DNA of 64,000 bases, from assembly GCF_000025485.1 (NCBI RefSeq), contig NC_013851.1:2523501-2587500 (forward strand), given 5' to 3'. Every line of letters begins with the position of its first letter. Position 1 is the stretch's first letter. A model generated the notes under the pieces. The model was not told the origin of the DNA and did not search any database. It worked only from the letters and a program-made list of their open reading frames with translations. The stretch is from Allochromatium vinosum DSM 180. Lineage in GTDB: Bacteria; Pseudomonadota; Gammaproteobacteria; Chromatiales; Chromatiaceae. A program made the translations under genes and the position numbers. Of the stretch, positions 49,892 through 59,146 are shown piece after piece.

Positions 49892-50206
49892 CTACTCCAG
49901 GATGTCCTTGCCCTCGATGGTGATCTCATGACCCGGACCGGCCTCGAAGACGACCCGATAGTCACCCTCCGGCTTGTCGAATTCGAACTCACTGTTCTCG
50001 CTCATGACGCCCTCGTGGATGAGGTTTCCGCCGGCGTCCAGCACCCGCATCTTGACACCCGAGGCCGAGGAGCCGTCGGAGAAACCGCCCTCGCAGAAGA
50101 CGGTGCCGTCACCGTTGTCGTAGCAGGAGCACAGCGGGGTGTGGGCCAGGGCCTGGCCGGTTGCGAGACCGGCCGCAAGCAGAAGGGCGATTGGGATCTG
50201 ACGCAT
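49892..50206 (-). CDS. Small exported protein of a metal-uptake locus
   Basis: A 104-residue protein. The signal peptide MRQIPIALLLAAGLATGQALA precedes HTPLCSCYDNGDGTVFCEGG, which carries three cysteines. A beta-rich C-terminal half follows (GVKMRVLDAGGNLIHEG, EFDKPEGDYRVVFEAG), like carboxypeptidase-regulatory or prealbumin-type modules. The start at 50206 directly opens the signal peptide. It is followed by the DUF4198 gene and is divergent from feoA across a Fur-box-like palindrome. A role in metal handling is inferred from position. Confidence 0.7.
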   Translation of the reverse strand: MRQIPIALLLAAGLATGQALAHTPLCSCYDNGDGTVFCEGGFSDGSSASGVKMRVLDAGGNLIHEGVMSENSEFEFDKPEGDYRVVFEAGPGHEITIEGKDILE

Positions 50207-50290
50207 GATGAATCTCGTGTCGTTGGAATGAATGCGAATCGATGGCAGCCGCCATCCGGAGCAAAACCATACCGCAAGGAGCGATATAGC

Positions 50291-50340
50291 GCAAATAACA
50301 ATCCTTATCATTTGCGTTAAGTTGGCGTAATACGTAGAAT
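50291..50340 (+). promoter_or_regulatory. Fur-box-like palindrome and promoter for feoAB
   Basis: GCAAATAACAATCCTTATCATTTGC (50291-50315) is an AT-rich imperfect palindrome of Fur-box type. Overlapping and following it are TTGCGT (50312-50317), a 17-base spacer and TAGAAT (50335-50340), a good -10. Repressor bound here would block the -35. It lies between feoA (50380) and the divergent exported-protein gene (50206) and may control both. Confidence 0.6.
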
Positions 50341-50379
50341 TCGCATTCATCAGCGATCACCCGAGTCGTCCTATCCCTC

Positions 50380-50634
50380 ATGCCCAAGTCTCCAGACCGA
50401 TCGACCCGTACCCTCAACGACATCCGCCCCGGACACCGCACCCGTATCCGCCGCCACCTCGGACGCGGGGCCGTGCGCCAGCGGCTCATGGATCTGGGGC
50501 TCATGCCGGACGTCGAGATCGTCCTGGTGCGTAGCGCGCCCCTGGGCGATCCCATCGAGATCAAGCTGGAGGCGGCCAACGTGACCCTGCGTCGCCGCGA
50601 GGCCGCGACCATCGAGGTCTTCGACGATGAATGA
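50380..50634 (+). CDS. feoA: Ferrous iron transport protein FeoA
   Basis: An 84-residue SH3-like cytosolic protein that supports FeoB-mediated Fe(II) uptake. Core segments are RTRIRRHLGRGAVRQRLMDLGLMPDVEIVLVRSAPLGDP, seen as RQRLMDLGLMPDVEI and the following APLGDPIEIKL. The stop overlaps the feoB start by 8 bases, so translation is coupled. Fe(II) uptake fits an anaerobic phototroph. Confidence 0.94.
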   Translation: MPKSPDRSTRTLNDIRPGHRTRIRRHLGRGAVRQRLMDLGLMPDVEIVLVRSAPLGDPIEIKLEAANVTLRRREAATIEVFDDE

Positions 50635-53161
50635 CCGTAACGACATCCTGGTCGCCCTGGCCGGTCAGCAGAACGCCGGCAAGTCGACGCTCTTCAATGT
50701 GCTCACGGGCGCGCGTCAGCACGTAGCCAACTACCCAGGGGTCACAGTCGACAAGAAGTACGGCCAGTACAGCGACGCCGAGGGTGTGGTGCGCACGGTC
50801 GACCTGCCGGGCACTTACAGCCTGACCTCCTTCTCGCTCGAGGAACGGGTGGCGCGTGAGTTCCTGCTCCAGGAGCGCCCGGATGTGACGGTCAACGTGG
50901 TCGACGCCTCGAACCTGCGTCGCGCGCTGCACCTGACGCTCCAGATCCTCGAAATGGAACTGCCGGTGGTGCTGGCGCTGAACATGATGGACGTGGCCGA
51001 GGGGCGCGGGCTGCGGATCGATCAGGAGGCGCTGGCCGAGCGACTCGGTCTGCCTGTGGTGCGCACGGTCGGACGCAAGGGCGAGGGGCGCGAACCACTG
51101 CGCGCGGCGATCCGGGCGCTCGCCCGCTCCGGCGAACGCCAGCCGGCGCGTGTAAGCGTCGACTATGGCCCACTGGATCCGGATATTCAGGTTCTGACGA
51201 GCGCCATCGCCGCCGCACCCGAGCTGGCGGGCATCCCGAGCCGCTGGCTTGCGCTCAAACTGCTCGACGACGACACTCAGGCCGCACAGCTGACCGCCGA
51301 GCGGCTGGATGCCACGCACACCGAGACCCTGCTTCAGGAGGCCGCGCACCGACGCGCGACCTTCGAGCAGGAATATGGCCTGGACGTCAGCGATCACCTG
51401 GTGAGCTGCCGCGAGCGCACCGTCGGCCGGCTGCTCGACGGCGTTCTCGTGGGCCGCGAGGGCAACCGCCCGACCCTGACCGAGCGCATCGACTGCGTCA
51501 TCCTCAATCGCGCCGCCGCTCCGGTCTTCCTGGTGCTCACGGTGTTCCTGATCTACCAGATCGCCATCGTCTGGGGCTATGAGCTGACCACCTACACCTG
51601 GCCGTTCCTGGCCAGGGCGCGCGAGCTGATCGCGGGCCTGCTGCCGGCGGCCGGTTTCCTAGTCGATCCCTATACCCGCGACATCGGGCTGTGGCTGGTC
51701 GACTCGGCCAACACCCTGCTCAACTATGTCCCCATCTTCCTGATCCTGTTCGCGCTGATCGCCATGCTCGAGGACTCGGGCTACATGGCGCGCATCGCCT
51801 TCATCCTCGACAAAGTGCTGCATCGCTTCGGCCTGCACGGACAGAGCACGCTGCCGCTGATCCTGGGCGGGGTCTTCGCCGGCGGCTGCGCCGTGCCCGG
51901 CGTCATGGCGACCAAGGGCATCCCGGACCATCGCGCGCGCATGGCCACCATCCTGACCGTGCCCTTCATGAACTGTCTGGCCAAGGTGCCGCTCTACACC
52001 CTGCTGCTCGGCATCTTCTTCGTCGAGGACAAGTCGCTGATGATGTTCTACATCTCGACCATGACCATCATCTTCGCCCTGCTGGTCTCCAAGCTGCTCA
52101 CCAAGACCGTGCTGCGCGGTCACGAGACCTCGCCCTTCGTGATGGAACTGCCGACCTACCATCTGCCGACGGTCTCGGGCGTGCTGCGCCGTGCCTTCGA
52201 GCGCACCTGGGTCTATGTCAAGAAGGTCGGCACCATCGTGGTGGCGGTGGCGGTGGTGGTCTTCACGCTACTGCAATTCCCTGGCATCTCCGACGAGCGC
52301 CTGGCCGACTACGAGCAGCGGGGCCGCGCCGCCGTGACGGCCTTCCAACAGGCGATGGCCGGCAATGCCTATCGTGAGGTGGCGACGGCTGCGAACATCA
52401 CCTCGCTGCTCAATGTCTACAACGACTACAAGCGCGCCAAGCTCAATGCCAAGGGGGCGGACGCCTCCAGTGCCGTCGACGCGCATTTCGCGCGACTCAA
52501 CCCGGATTTCCTGCCGCTGATCTCGCCGCCCAGGGGCGACAAGGACGCCCGTCAGGCCAGCCGCGCCCTGCGTGACATGGACTCGGCGCGCAAGACGCTG
52601 CGCCGTGAAATGAAGGAAGAGCGCATCACCAACTCGCTGCTCGGGATGATCGGGCGCGGCATGGAGCCCGTGACCCAGTTCGCCGGCTTCGACTGGAAGA
52701 TCAATGTCGCCCTGCTGTCGTCCTTCGCCGCGCGCGAGAGCAGCGTCGCGACCCTGGGCGTGCTCTTCCAGCAGGACGCGGATCAGAACGCCACGCTCGA
52801 GGCGCGCATGGGGGCCGAGACCAGGGCGGCCGGCGCCACGGCTCTCCTGGGCACATCCATCATCCTGTTCTTCGCGCTCTATCCGCCCTGTCTGGCGACC
52901 ACGGTCATGGTCAAGGTCCAGACCGGCTCCTATAAGTGGATGATCTTCTCCATCGTCTTCCCCACGCTGCTCGGGCTGGGCGTGGCCAGCGCCGTCTACA
53001 GCATCGGGCTGGCCACCGGCACCTCAGGCATCGAGATGATGAGCTGGACCTATTTCAGCGCCCTGGCCCTGCTGCTGACCCTCGGCCTGTTCGGTGGACG
53101 CGACGGGCGCGCCCGACATCCTGTTCTTGAGTCACCCGCTGATGGAGGGCTACGCGCATGA
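50627..53161 (+). CDS. feoB: Ferrous iron transporter FeoB
   Basis: An 844-residue inner-membrane Fe(II) transporter with an N-terminal GTPase. The G1 motif is GQQNAGKST, G3 is DLPGTYSLTSF and G4 is LNMMD. The gate motifs of the membrane domain include GGVFAGGCAVPGVMATKGI with its conserved cysteine, and SSFAARESSVATLG. A roughly 115-residue hydrophilic insert (about residues 560-675) separates the two transmembrane halves. Its stop overlaps the next start by four bases. Confidence 0.95.
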   Translation: MNDRNDILVALAGQQNAGKSTLFNVLTGARQHVANYPGVTVDKKYGQYSDAEGVVRTVDLPGTYSLTSFSLEERVAREFLLQERPDVTVNVVDASNLRRALHLTLQILEMELPVVLALNMMDVAEGRGLRIDQEALAERLGLPVVRTVGRKGEGREPLRAAIRALARSGERQPARVSVDYGPLDPDIQVLTSAIAAAPELAGIPSRWLALKLLDDDTQAAQLTAERLDATHTETLLQEAAHRRATFEQEYGLDVSDHLVSCRERTVGRLLDGVLVGREGNRPTLTERIDCVILNRAAAPVFLVLTVFLIYQIAIVWGYELTTYTWPFLARARELIAGLLPAAGFLVDPYTRDIGLWLVDSANTLLNYVPIFLILFALIAMLEDSGYMARIAFILDKVLHRFGLHGQSTLPLILGGVFAGGCAVPGVMATKGIPDHRARMATILTVPFMNCLAKVPLYTLLLGIFFVEDKSLMMFYISTMTIIFALLVSKLLTKTVLRGHETSPFVMELPTYHLPTVSGVLRRAFERTWVYVKKVGTIVVAVAVVVFTLLQFPGISDERLADYEQRGRAAVTAFQQAMAGNAYREVATAANITSLLNVYNDYKRAKLNAKGADASSAVDAHFARLNPDFLPLISPPRGDKDARQASRALRDMDSARKTLRREMKEERITNSLLGMIGRGMEPVTQFAGFDWKINVALLSSFAARESSVATLGVLFQQDADQNATLEARMGAETRAAGATALLGTSIILFFALYPPCLATTVMVKVQTGSYKWMIFSIVFPTLLGLGVASAVYSIGLATGTSGIEMMSWTYFSALALLLTLGLFGGRDGRARHPVLESPADGGLRA

Positions 53162-53465
53162 GCACGACCGTTCAACCCATGCCGATCACCGAGCATACGC
53201 AAGTTTCGACGGCCGAGACCGTGGTCAATACCACGACGCCGCTCGGCTGGGTCGACATCGCCGCTGTCGCCCTGATCGTCGGCGCGGCGCTCTATTATCT
53301 CTATCGCAATCTCCTGCCCAAGCGCGGGCAGTGCGCGGCCTGTGCGAGCCAGGGCAAGGCGGGTGGATGCCAGTCGACCAGGATGGCCGGGACTACAGTC
53401 GCGAGGACTTCGAGGCGCTCATCCCCTTCCTCTACTACAAGAACATGGAACCCCGCATCAAATGA
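53158..53465 (+). CDS. FeoB-associated small Cys-rich membrane protein with a reading-frame break
   Basis: The frame starting at 53158 (ATGA overlap with feoB) encodes a hydrophilic N-terminus, a membrane helix (VDIAAVALIVGAALYYLY) and a cysteine cluster QCAACASQGKAGGC, as in FeoB-associated Cys-rich membrane proteins. Near 53373 the GC-rich codon pattern moves to the -1 frame, giving GRDYSREDFEALIPFLYYKN and a TGA at 53463-53465. The original frame continues to 53499 but with uncharacteristic codons. Either a -1 frameshift mutation, a sequencing error, programmed frameshifting, or a separate 32-codon gene from ATG 53367 explains this. It was probably one protein of about 102 residues. Confidence 0.6.
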
Positions 53466-53479
53466 TAACAATTACCATT
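53461..53479 (+). promoter_or_regulatory. Fur-box-like palindrome before the GGDEF gene
   Basis: AATGATAACAATTACCATT is symmetric at about 15 of 19 positions and resembles the Fur consensus. It overlaps the end of the feo-associated gene and lies 65 bases before the diguanylate cyclase start. Confidence 0.45.
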
Positions 53480-53543
53480 GCCGCATTGATGGGCAATGAT
53501 AGACTTCGGCTTCGTGATCGCGCCTTGGAGACAGACTCACACC

Positions 53544-54593
53544 ATGCAGATCAAGATCGGCGCGCGCCTCATGCTGGCGAACCTTCTGATCCTGGGCGTC
53601 AGCCTGGCGGTCTTTGGCGTGCTGCTGCAACAGGAAGTCGACCCTGGAATCCTGATACTTTTCTCTCTTTTGACGGCGGTCGCCAGTCTCGCACTGACTC
53701 CCCTGCTATTGCCCTGGATCTGTCTGCGCGATCTGCGTGCCATTCAAACCGTCATCGCCGGCCTCAAGCGCGGCGACTATGCCGTGCCGCTGCCGATCGC
53801 ACCCGAGCCTGGCGATCCGGACGATGAATACGAGCTCAATCGCCTCAAGCGCGAGATCCACTGGATGCGCCGCGCCATCGCCAAACGCGAGCAGGACATC
53901 CGACGGCAGACTGAGCGCATCCTGGCGCTCAACGAGGCTCTGCGGATCGAGGCGATCACCGACACGCTGACCGGACTCTACAACGCCCGTCACTTCTGGG
54001 AATGCATCGGCCAGTGCTTCAACGAACATCTGCATACAGGCGTCTCCTTTGCCTTCGTCATCCTGGACATCGATTTCTTCAAGCGGATCAATGACACCCA
54101 TGGTCATCTGGGCGGTGATCGTGTGCTCGAACAGTTCGCATCGGCACTGCGCGAAAGCACACGCAAAACGGATATCGTGGCCCGGATCGGCGGCGAAGAG
54201 TTCGCCCTGATCCTGCACAATGTCTCATCCGACGAGACCAAGCAGTATCTGCATCGACTGCATGGCCTGCTGCGCGAACGCGACATCCGGATCGGCCCCG
54301 AGCAGCGGATCAAGGTCACGGCCAGCGTCGGCTACTATGTGATCGAGAAGCCGCTCCCGCCCGCGCTGACCGTGCCGCCGATCACCACGACCCAGGATAT
54401 CGTCAAGCGCGCCGACGATGCCCTCTATTGGGTCAAGAACAACGGACGCAACGGCATCATGGCCTGGCATGAGCTGACCCATGATTACCGCGACCAACGC
54501 CTCGAACTGACGACGCCGACGTCAGCGACCTGCCCCTGTCGGCGAATCCCGGCGTCTCCTTGCGCTGTATCCAGCGATGTCGATGCGGCTTGA
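53544..54593 (+). CDS. Diguanylate cyclase (two membrane helices, HAMP-like, GGDEF)
   Basis: A 349-residue protein. Two N-terminal membrane helices (LMLANLLILGVSLAVFGVLL and LFSLLTAVASLALTPLLLPW) with almost no periplasmic loop are followed by a HAMP-like and helical segment (about residues 60-140). The GGDEF domain begins AITDTLTGLYNARHFWE; its active site is RIGGEEF. It makes c-di-GMP from GTP. The start at 53544 opens the membrane domain; 53496 is an alternative. It is followed by an HD-GYP gene and preceded by a Fur-like palindrome. Confidence 0.88.
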   Translation: MQIKIGARLMLANLLILGVSLAVFGVLLQQEVDPGILILFSLLTAVASLALTPLLLPWICLRDLRAIQTVIAGLKRGDYAVPLPIAPEPGDPDDEYELNRLKREIHWMRRAIAKREQDIRRQTERILALNEALRIEAITDTLTGLYNARHFWECIGQCFNEHLHTGVSFAFVILDIDFFKRINDTHGHLGGDRVLEQFASALRESTRKTDIVARIGGEEFALILHNVSSDETKQYLHRLHGLLRERDIRIGPEQRIKVTASVGYYVIEKPLPPALTVPPITTTQDIVKRADDALYWVKNNGRNGIMAWHELTHDYRDQRLELTTPTSATCPCRRIPASPCAVSSDVDAA

Positions 54594-54673
54594 AACATCC
54601 GTATCCAGGGTCGGTTGGCGCATCGACGATGAATCTGAAGCTGCAATCTGCGGCAAGGAACGATTGAAAGACT

Positions 54674-55450
54674 GTGAGTATTCCAGAGCATGTTTGTCTG
54701 CATGAAGTCATCGATGTCGTCCTGACGACGCTGGACGCACGAGACCCCTATACCTATGAGCATTCCTGCCGGGTCGCGCTCTTCTCGGAATTGATGGCGC
54801 GTGAACTCCAGCTCCCACCCGCCATCCAGCAACGGATACGGGTCGCCGCCCAGTTGCACGACATCGGCAAGATCGCCATCACGGATCAGGTGCTGAACAA
54901 GGCAGGACGACTCGATCGCGATGAAATGATCGAGATCCAGCGCCACCCGCGCATCGGCTACAATATCCTCGTGCGTCTCCCGACCTTCCATGAGATCGCG
55001 ACCATCGTGCTGCACCACCACGAGCGTTTCGACGGCGAGGGTTATCCGCAGCGACTGGCCGGCGAAGCCATCCCCCTGGAATCCAGGATCATCGCCGTTG
55101 CCGATGCCTTCGATGCCATGACCTCGAACCGGCCCTACCGCAAGGCGCTGTCGGTCGACGAGTCGCTGACCGAGATCCGACGACATGCCGGCGAGCAGTT
55201 CGATCCGCTCATCGCGGCAAGCCTGACACGGCTACGCGATCTGGTGCTTGAGCACCTGAGCAGCGGCCCGACGCCCATCAATGGAAGGCACCACGCTTAT
55301 GTGGGGCACGAGGATCTGATGCACTCGCGCATCGTCCAGAACACCGGCTTCTTCGTGGAAGGCGAACCGCCCAGGCACGTCGAACCGAACACGCCCCCGG
55401 ATGTGCCGCGAGCCGCGCATCAAGATGGCGGCCACATCGCCTTGTCATGA
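54674..55450 (+). CDS. HD-GYP domain c-di-GMP phosphodiesterase
   Basis: A 258-residue cytosolic protein made of an HD-GYP domain. Metal and catalytic residues are visible: HSCRVALFSELMA, AQLHDIGKIAI, HPRIGYNIL, LHHHERFDGEGYP (the GYP motif) and IIAVADAFDAMTSNRPYRKA. It probably hydrolyses c-di-GMP, opposite the upstream cyclase. The start is GTG, preceded by GAAAG. The C-terminal tail of about 50 residues looks disordered and is unrelated to known domains. Confidence 0.88.
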   Translation: MSIPEHVCLHEVIDVVLTTLDARDPYTYEHSCRVALFSELMARELQLPPAIQQRIRVAAQLHDIGKIAITDQVLNKAGRLDRDEMIEIQRHPRIGYNILVRLPTFHEIATIVLHHHERFDGEGYPQRLAGEAIPLESRIIAVADAFDAMTSNRPYRKALSVDESLTEIRRHAGEQFDPLIAASLTRLRDLVLEHLSSGPTPINGRHHAYVGHEDLMHSRIVQNTGFFVEGEPPRHVEPNTPPDVPRAAHQDGGHIALS

Positions 55451-55577
55451 CGGACAGTGGGGACTATAAGAATGCAGTGAGGGCCTACCGGCTCACGCGC
55501 GTGCCTCCCTCCACGGGATCGGCCAGGATGGCCGCCCGCCCCAGAGCCGCGCGAGCCTTTCCGCGAGGATGACGCGC

Positions 55578-55808
55578 ATGTTCCACTGCATTCCCTTCCT
55601 GGCCGGTGCCGCTGCCGGCACGGTCATCACCTACGTGCTCAAGGATCACGAGGCACGGGACAGGATCCGAGCGGGCACCGACAGGGTCGTCGATGGCGTC
55701 CGGGATGGATTCGAGCGTGCCGGCCGAGCCGGCCGGGCGCTGGTGCGTCCAGCCTCGAACAGGACCGGGTCGGACACCGGGATCGACCCGCAGCCGGCTA
55801 CCCACTGA
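55578..55808 (+). CDS. Small YtxH-like membrane-anchored protein
   Basis: A 76-residue frame with a short N-terminal hydrophobic segment (CIPFLAGAAAGTVITYVL) and a charged helix (HEARDRIRAGTDRVVDGVR). This layout resembles small YtxH-like proteins, but I cannot assign a family. The start at 55578 has GAGG about 9 bases upstream; ATG 55569 has none. The 3' end overlaps the convergent metR stop by 11 bases. Confidence 0.5.
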   Translation: MFHCIPFLAGAAAGTVITYVLKDHEARDRIRAGTDRVVDGVRDGFERAGRAGRALVRPASNRTGSDTGIDPQPATH

Positions 55809-56715
55809 CGCTCGATCCCACCCCGCCGCCGTGTTCACGGGCGAGCGCGACGAAGGCACGCAGATAATCGATGTCGGCCTCGCGCTCGCGGATGCCGACG
55901 AAGATCTGCTTGGCGATCCCCTGCGCGCCGAGTCGCACCGACCCGAGATCGAGCTTGCCGGCCTGTTCGTCCACCAGCCAGCGGGGCAGTGCCGCGACAC
56001 CGCGACCGCTGGCGACCATCTGCAGCAGGATGTCGGTCGTTTCGATCGGCTTGTGGCGCTTGGGCCGGATACCGGCCGGCAGCAGGAAGCGGGTATAGAT
56101 GTCGAGCCGGTCGATGGCGACCGGATAGGTGATCAGCGTCTCCTCGGCCAAGTGCTCCGGTTGCACGCATGGGAGACCGCGCAACCGATGCCCCGGTCCA
56201 ACCACCAGCACCTGCTCATAGTCGAACACCGGCTCGAACCGCAGACCGCCCGTGTAGAGCGGGTCCGGCGTCACCAGCAGATCGATCTCGTGCGCGAAGA
56301 GCGCGCCGATCCCGCCGAACTGGAATTCCTGCCGGACATCCACATCCACGTCCGGCCAGGCGGCCAGATAGGGTGACACCACCTTCAACAGCCATTGATA
56401 GCAGGGATGGCACTCGATGCCGATGCGCAGCGTGCCGCGTTCACCCAGGGCGAACTGCCGCAGACGCTCTTCGGCCTGTGTGAGCTGCGGCAGCAGACGA
56501 TTGGCCACCGCCAGCAGATAGCTTCCGGCCTGCGTCGGACGCAGACGGCGCCCCTCCCGCGTCCAGATCGCCACGCCGAGCTGATCCTCCAGCTTGCGTA
56601 TCGCATGGCTGAGGGCGGATTGGGTCAGGTTGAGCTGCTCGGCGGCGGCGGTCACGGAGCCGTACTGATCGACGGCACGGACGATCGCCAGATGGGTGCG
56701 TTCGAGTTGAGCCAT
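55798..56715 (-). CDS. metR: LysR-type regulator MetR
   Basis: A 305-residue LysR-type activator of methionine genes that senses homocysteine. The N-terminal winged helix-turn-helix is HLAIVRAVDQYGSVTAAAEQLNLTQSALSHAIRKLE (shown as GSVTAAAEQLN and TQSALSHAIRKLE). The effector domain begins RIGIECHPCYQWLLKVV, the MetR signature. The start at 56715 excludes an AT-rich extension through the promoter. It is divergent from metE, as in E. coli. Confidence 0.93.
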   Translation of the reverse strand: MAQLERTHLAIVRAVDQYGSVTAAAEQLNLTQSALSHAIRKLEDQLGVAIWTREGRRLRPTQAGSYLLAVANRLLPQLTQAEERLRQFALGERGTLRIGIECHPCYQWLLKVVSPYLAAWPDVDVDVRQEFQFGGIGALFAHEIDLLVTPDPLYTGGLRFEPVFDYEQVLVVGPGHRLRGLPCVQPEHLAEETLITYPVAIDRLDIYTRFLLPAGIRPKRHKPIETTDILLQMVASGRGVAALPRWLVDEQAGKLDLGSVRLGAQGIAKQIFVGIREREADIDYLRAFVALAREHGGGVGSSVSG

Positions 56716-56827
56716 ATCACCGGTTTCACATGAATGCCATGCATGATCGGATGAAATCATACCATTTCCATTCATGATTTGAGCGAACGAGAATGGCGTC
56801 ATCTTTCATTCGTCAGAGCACATCGAC
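56716..56827. promoter_or_regulatory. Divergent metR/metE control region
   Basis: This AT-rich 112-base region holds several partial MetR-type half-sites. These include TGAATGCC near 56731 and ATGAA-N15-TTCAT at about 56752-56776. No exact TGAA-N5-TTCA was found. Confidence 0.4.
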
Positions 56828-59122
56828 ATGGCCATCACCCATAACCTCGGCTTTCCCCGCATCGGCGCCAAGCGCGAATTGAAGTTCGCCCTCGAATCCT
56901 ACTGGAAGGGCGAGTCCACGCTCGACACACTCAGGGCGGTCGGCGCCGAGCTGCGCGCGCGCCATTGGCAAGCGCAAGCGGATTTGGATCTGGTCCCGGT
57001 GGGTGATTTCGCCTTTTACGACCAGATGCTCGACATGAGCTTCACGCTGGGCCATCTCCCCAAGCGCGTGCACGGTCTCAAAGGCGAGTCGCTCGACACC
57101 TATTTCCGCGTGGCGCGCGGGCGCTCGGCTCCGGCGGCGGAAGCACAGGCCGGTTGCACCGACGGCGTTGCCGCGGGCGAGATGACCAAGTGGTTCGACA
57201 CCAACTATCACTACATCGTGCCGGAATTCACCGCCGCCACGGAATTCAAGCTCGATGCCTCGCGTCTGCTCGAACAGCTGGCCGAAGCCAAGCGCCAGGG
57301 CGTCAATGCCAAACCGGTCATCATCGGTCCCGTCACCTATCTGGCTCTGGGCAAGAGCAAGGACGGCTCCGACCGGCTCGCGCTGCTCGATCGTCTGCTG
57401 CCGGTCTATGCCGAGTTGCTGAACACGCTGGCCGCGCACGGCGTCCAGTGGGTGCAGATCGATGAGCCGATCCTGGTGACGGAACTCGACGAGACCTGGC
57501 GTCATGCCTTCGAGATCGCCTACCACGAACTCAAGACGGCCCCGGTCAAGTTGCTGCTGGCGACCTATTTCGGCGAGCTCCAGGATCAACGCTATCTGGC
57601 CGCCCATCTGCCGGTGGCCGGCCTGCACATCGATGCCGTCCGGGGGCGCGACGATCTGGTTGCGTTGCTGAATCTGCTGCCTTCCAGCAAGATCCTGTCA
57701 CTCGGCGTGATCGACGGCCGCAACATCTGGAAGACGGATCTGAACGCCGTGCTCGACTGGCTGGAGCCGATCCAGGACCAGCTCGGCGAGCGGCTGTGGA
57801 TCGCCCCCTCCTGTTCACTGCTGCATGTGCCGGTGGATCTGGACAGCGAACGGACGCTCGACCCTGAGATCCGGTCCTGGCTCGCCTTCGCCCGGCAGAA
57901 ACTCAATGAGCTGCGGGTGCTGGCAACAGCGCTGAATCAGGGCCGCGAGGCCGTCAGGGCCGAGCTGGACGCCAACCGGGCCGCCATCGATTCACGGCGC
58001 CAGTCACCGCGCGTCAACGACCCCGAGGTCAAGGCGTCGCTCACCCGAATCGATGCGCGCCTGGGCCGGCGCCAGAGTCCCTACGCCGATCGCGCCGCCA
58101 AGCAGGCCGGCCTTCTGAATCTGCCTGAATTCCCCACCACCACCATCGGTTCCTTCCCCCAGACGGGCGAGATCCGTCAGGCGCGCCGGCAGTTCAAGGC
58201 GGGGACGATCGACGAGGCGACCTATGTCGAGATCATGCGTGGCGAGATCGCCCGCTGCGTGCGCGAGCAGGAAGCGCTGGGGCTGGATGTCCTGGTGCAC
58301 GGCGAGGCCGAGCGCAACGACATGGTCGAGTACTTCGGCGAACAGCTCGCGGGCTTCACCTTCAGCCAGTTCGGCTGGGTGCAGTCCTACGGCTCGCGCT
58401 GCGTCAAGCCGCCGATCCTGTTCGGCGACATCCGCCGTCCCAAGGCCATGACCGTCGACTGGATCACCTACGCCCAATCGCTGACCGATAAGCCCATGAA
58501 GGGCATGCTGACCGGCCCGGTGACGATCCTCAACTGGTCCTTCGTGCGCGACGACCAGCCGCGTTCGGTCTCCTGCCGGCAGTTGGCGCTGGCGATGCGC
58601 GAAGAGGTGCTGGATCTGGAGCGCGCCGGCGTGCGGGTGATCCAGATCGACGAGGCGGCGCTGCGCGAGGGTCTGCCGCTACGCCGCTCGCAGTGGACGG
58701 ACTATCTCGACTGGGCGGTCGAATGCTTCCGTATCACCGCCAATGGAGTGTCGGACGCGACCCAGATCCACACCCATATGTGCTATTCGGAGTTCAACGA
58801 CATCATCGCGTCGATCGCCGACATGGACGCCGACGTCATCACCATCGAGACCTCGCGCTCGGACATGGAACTGCTCGATGCCTTCGATGATTTCAGTTAT
58901 CCCAACGCGATCGGCCCCGGCGTCTACGACATCCACTCGCCCAACATCCCGGGCGAGGCGCACATGGTCGAGCTGATGCGCAAGGCCGCCGAGCGCATCC
59001 CGGCGCAACGGCTGTGGGTGAATCCGGACTGCGGACTCAAGACCCGGCAGTGGAGCGAGGTCATCCCGGCGCTCACCAACATGGTCGCCGCCGCCAAGAC
59101 GCTGCGCGCCACGGTCTCCTAG
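56828..59122 (+). CDS. metE: Cobalamin-independent methionine synthase MetE
   Basis: A 764-residue zinc enzyme transferring methyl from 5-methyl-tetrahydropteroyltriglutamate to homocysteine. It starts [22 protein letters not shown]. The second half begins [15 protein letters not shown]. Zinc ligands fall in [10 protein letters not shown] (His, Cys), [12 protein letters not shown] (Glu) and [12 protein letters not shown] (Cys). The length matches E. coli MetE (753). It is divergent from metR. It is noteworthy that a cobalamin-making organism keeps the B12-free enzyme. Confidence 0.97.
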   Translation: MAITHNLGFPRIGAKRELKFALESYWKGESTLDTLRAVGAELRARHWQAQADLDLVPVGDFAFYDQMLDMSFTLGHLPKRVHGLKGESLDTYFRVARGRSAPAAEAQAGCTDGVAAGEMTKWFDTNYHYIVPEFTAATEFKLDASRLLEQLAEAKRQGVNAKPVIIGPVTYLALGKSKDGSDRLALLDRLLPVYAELLNTLAAHGVQWVQIDEPILVTELDETWRHAFEIAYHELKTAPVKLLLATYFGELQDQRYLAAHLPVAGLHIDAVRGRDDLVALLNLLPSSKILSLGVIDGRNIWKTDLNAVLDWLEPIQDQLGERLWIAPSCSLLHVPVDLDSERTLDPEIRSWLAFARQKLNELRVLATALNQGREAVRAELDANRAAIDSRRQSPRVNDPEVKASLTRIDARLGRRQSPYADRAAKQAGLLNLPEFPTTTIGSFPQTGEIRQARRQFKAGTIDEATYVEIMRGEIARCVREQEALGLDVLVHGEAERNDMVEYFGEQLAGFTFSQFGWVQSYGSRCVKPPILFGDIRRPKAMTVDWITYAQSLTDKPMKGMLTGPVTILNWSFVRDDQPRSVSCRQLALAMREEVLDLERAGVRVIQIDEAALREGLPLRRSQWTDYLDWAVECFRITANGVSDATQIHTHMCYSEFNDIIASIADMDADVITIETSRSDMELLDAFDDFSYPNAIGPGVYDIHSPNIPGEAHMVELMRKAAERIPAQRLWVNPDCGLKTRQWSEVIPALTNMVAAAKTLRATVS

Positions 59123-59146
59123 CATGGGGAAGCGTCGTCGGGGCGA

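Noticed and set aside
52260-52650. Possible insertion in FeoB (hydrophilic stretch between membrane halves)
   Set aside because: The frame, codon use and flanking motifs are continuous. Similar inserts occur in proteobacterial FeoB, so it is treated as a normal domain.
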